A stretch of DNA of 64,000 nucleotides from Leptodesmis sichuanensis A121 (GTDB lineage Bacteria > Cyanobacteriota > Cyanobacteriia > Leptolyngbyales > Leptolyngbyaceae), in NCBI RefSeq assembly GCF_021379005.1, contig NZ_CP075171.1, positions 2,728,001 through 2,792,000 on the forward strand, read 5' to 3'. This document shows, piece by piece, positions 62,120-64,000 of this stretch. The position numbers and the translations under genes are program-made. Positions within the stretch are counted from its first letter, which is position 1. Every line of letters starts with the position of its first letter. Below the pieces are notes generated by a model, which saw nothing but the letters and a program-made list of their open reading frames with translations, was not told the origin of the DNA and did no database searches.

Positions 62120-63709
62120 CTACACCTGGGACAGGGGCGCGAGGTTGGTACTTTTGAAGCTTTGAATAAAGTCAATTAACGCGCTTAAAGTCGGTAAACA
62201 GGCTCTTCGTCTCGGTGCAGGATCAGACGAATCGGTAGAAGTCGTTAACTCAGAGTTTTGCATCCGTTTGCCAAACTCCGGATGGCTATAAAGTGTCAGA
62301 GGTTGATTTTTAGACGTGGTTAGCGTGATTTGAATCGGAGCATGAAAGAACTTGATTTTTTCTAAAAAGCTCTGGGATGCTGCCAATTCCGCAATTTCAG
62401 TGGTGCTTACACCCACTTGTGCCAGAGTTTGAGTTAACCATCCAGTCGATGATAAGTTTGCAGCCTGTTTCGTTAACTCTGCAGGTTGCAACATTTCTAA
62501 TAAGGCCATCAGGTTATGCCGCAGGTACATCGAATCTTGAAAAGGCAGACTGACTAAATAAGCAGCGAGAAACAGATGCTCATCATGGCTCAGTTCAAAG
62601 GTGAAGGTCGTGCGACGGCGACCAATGCGAATATTGGGGGGCGGCAAGGCGATCGCGTACCTCTGCGATAACTGGTAGTAGGCCATCGCCAAACCATGAT
62701 GAGCCGCTATATCCAGAGGCGCGTCCACTTTCATGCGAATGGTAGGAGGAGCTTCCTGAAAGAAATCTTTGATTTTTTCGGCGGTTAAGCGGCAGATATT
62801 ACTTTGATCCCCGTTGGGACTGAGATCAACCCATTCACAGAGCAACCCATCTGTTTTTACCCCAAACCGCAGCACTCCATGCAGTTTTGCTCCTGTTAAG
62901 GTGGCTCCACTCAGATCCGCTCCGGCCCAATCAGCATCAATCAAACTGGCACGGGTTAAATCGGCATGAACCAGGATAGTTCCCAACAAATTGGTAGAAC
63001 TCAGATTAACCCCTGTCAGATTGGCCCCACTCAACCGGGCACCACTGAGATCTGCCCAGCTTAAATCGGCTCCGCTTAAATCCGCCCAGCGTAAGTTGGC
63101 TCCGCTTAAATTAGCGCCCCGTAAATTAGCCCGACAAAGATTGGCCTGCCGGAGTTCTGTATTGCTTAAATCAGCTCCACTGAGATCTGCACTACTCAGA
63201 TCCGCTCCATGCAAGTTGGCGTGCGTAAGAATGGCATCGGTGAACACAGCCCGTTTGAGATCGGCCCGATTAAGGTTGGCATGGCTGAGGTTAGCTTCTC
63301 GCAACCGAGCATCCTTAATGTCGGCTCCAGACAAATTGGCCTGACTCAGGTTGGCTTCACTCAGGTCTGCCCTGGCCATTTCTGCCCTGACTAAAGATGC
63401 CTGACGCAAGACAGCCTGACTTAAATCAGCTAGAGTTAGGTTCGTGACATTCAGGTTTGCCTCGTAAAGGTTTGCTTTGCTGAGGTTCGCTCCACTTAAC
63501 TTCGCCACATTGAGTTTGGCCCGACTCAGATCAGCTTCGCTCAGATTACTGCCGCATAAATTAGCCACACTAAGATTGGCTCCACACAAACTCGCTTTAC
63601 TGAGATTGACGCCACTGAGATTCGCTTCACTGAAGTTAATGGCGGGAAAATTTCGTTCCCCCCTGGCGTACTGGTTTAGAACTTCCTCGATTGTCATCTC
63701 AACCTTCAT
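62120..63709 (-). CDS. Pentapeptide-repeat protein with unknown C-terminal domain
   Basis: 529 residues, ATG at 63709. Residues 20-270 are more than 40 A(D/N)LSxA-type pentapeptides (SEANLSGVNLSKASLCGANL...), a right-handed quadrilateral beta-helix. The last 250 residues are not repeats: HHGLAMAYYQLSQRYAIALPPPNIRIGRRRTTFTFELSHDEHLFLAAYLVSLPF and a Ser/Thr/Arg-rich end. Pentapeptide proteins are very common in cyanobacteria and mostly uncharacterised; this two-part build suggests the helix displays or scaffolds the second domain. Confidence 0.9.
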   Translation of the reverse strand: MKVEMTIEEVLNQYARGERNFPAINFSEANLSGVNLSKASLCGANLSVANLCGSNLSEADLSRAKLNVAKLSGANLSKANLYEANLNVTNLTLADLSQAVLRQASLVRAEMARADLSEANLSQANLSGADIKDARLREANLSHANLNRADLKRAVFTDAILTHANLHGADLSSADLSGADLSNTELRQANLCRANLRGANLSGANLRWADLSGADLSWADLSGARLSGANLTGVNLSSTNLLGTILVHADLTRASLIDADWAGADLSGATLTGAKLHGVLRFGVKTDGLLCEWVDLSPNGDQSNICRLTAEKIKDFFQEAPPTIRMKVDAPLDIAAHHGLAMAYYQLSQRYAIALPPPNIRIGRRRTTFTFELSHDEHLFLAAYLVSLPFQDSMYLRHNLMALLEMLQPAELTKQAANLSSTGWLTQTLAQVGVSTTEIAELAASQSFLEKIKFFHAPIQITLTTSKNQPLTLYSHPEFGKRMQNSELTTSTDSSDPAPRRRACLPTLSALIDFIQSFKSTNLAPLSQV

Positions 63710-63887
63710 GCAGATTCACCCTTGCCACGATTCAAGGTTCTTCTTTAACCAGGATTCCCCCATGAGGCATCTCAAGCTCTCTTGAAAATATTTCTCGAAG
63801 ATAATTGTTTCTGGTATCCCATCTTCCCAAGTAGCGTAGGATCAGCAGAGGGCATTGCCGTGCCCATCACGTAACAGAATCGGGCAG

Positions 63888-64000
63888 ATGAATATTGGAA
63901 TTGTCGGACTGGGATTAATTGGTGGTTCGCTGGGATTGGACTTGCGGGCGCTGGGGCATCGGGTGCTGGGAGTAAGCCGCCAGGTACAGACCTGTGAACG
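63888..64000 (+). CDS. tyrA: Prephenate/arogenate dehydrogenase, 5' part (runs off the window)
   Basis: 37 codons seen: MNIGIVGLGLIGGSLGLDLR and on to VSRQVQTCE. GLGLIGGSLG is the dinucleotide-binding motif typical of TyrA, which makes the tyrosine precursor. The rest lies outside the window. Confidence 0.85.
   Translation, partial: MNIGIVGLGLIGGSLGLDLRALGHRVLGVSRQVQTCE

Noticed and set aside
63000-63560. Plus-strand ORFs opposite the pentapeptide repeats (APLKSAQRKLA type)
   Set aside because: Antisense reading of pentapeptide codons gives long open frames by repetition; no independent evidence.
1-64000. CRISPR array or cas genes
   Set aside because: No regularly spaced repeats of 25-40 bases with unique spacers; the tandem repeats seen are heptamers or coding repeats.

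Overview
The window comes from a cyanobacterial chromosome. Evidence: very frequent HIP1 octamers (GCGATCGC), a cyanophycin operon (cphB-cphA), heptanucleotide tandem repeats of the cyanobacterial STRR type, and a cyanobacterial set of housekeeping genes (tatA, trmD, ispF, valS, smc, the start of a TyrA gene). A filamentous, non-picoplanktonic lineage is likely, but the species cannot be read from the window.

Layout. 1-5.3 kb: RND efflux adaptor and pump (minus strand) and tatA. 5.5-9.4 kb: cyanophycin synthetase and cyanophycinase (minus). 9.8-22.7 kb: trmD, ispF, a Uma2-family gene overlapping a peptide-type solute-binding protein, valS, an orphan antitoxin, smc and a PRC-barrel protein (plus). 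22.7-26.0 kb: HlyD-type adaptor, an unknown protein and a sulfate-binding lipoprotein (minus). 26.25 kb: tRNA-Thr(UGU).

26.28-44.59 kb: an integrated mobile island of about 18.3 kb. A 49-bp direct repeat, formed by the 3' part of tRNA-Thr, marks both ends. A tyrosine integrase lies next to the intact tRNA, and tandem TTGGGTGTAA sites lie just inside both ends. The left part is an integration/replication module (integrase, excisionase-like DNA-binding protein, AEP-like primase/DUF3987 helicase), as in phage satellites or replicating integrative elements. The middle carries an ISKra4-type and an ISAzo13-type insertion sequence; the second one splits a DUF262-HNH-EVE nuclease gene. The right part carries two related Cro-like repressors with matching inverted operators, a compact three-gene cassette (GHKL ATPase with STAS-like N-terminus, DUF4325 STAS-like protein, PIN nuclease), coiled-coil genes, and a coiled-coil/HNH pair with overlapping stop and start. 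The three-gene cassette and the coiled-coil/HNH pair are the best candidates for undescribed, probably defensive, systems.

44.8-49.9 kb: two tandem peptidoglycan-binding/SH3 proteins with Cys-Tyr-Asp-rich repeats, a lipoprotein, a trypsin-like protease and two small genes. 49.9-56.2 kb (minus): JAMM peptidase, MoeB-rhodanese protein, and a xanthine-dehydrogenase-type operon interrupted by a DUF433 / truncated DUF5615 toxin-antitoxin pair. 57.1-60.4 kb (plus): sugar ABC transporter (binding protein and two permeases, no ATPase). 60.5-63.7 kb (minus): glycosyltransferase, small proteins, pentapeptide-repeat protein. The window ends inside the TyrA-like gene.

Two repeat systems stand out. One is a 74-bp structured repeat with three copies. 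The other is period-7 STRRs found in intergenic DNA and, in frame, inside the RND pump, valS and smc.
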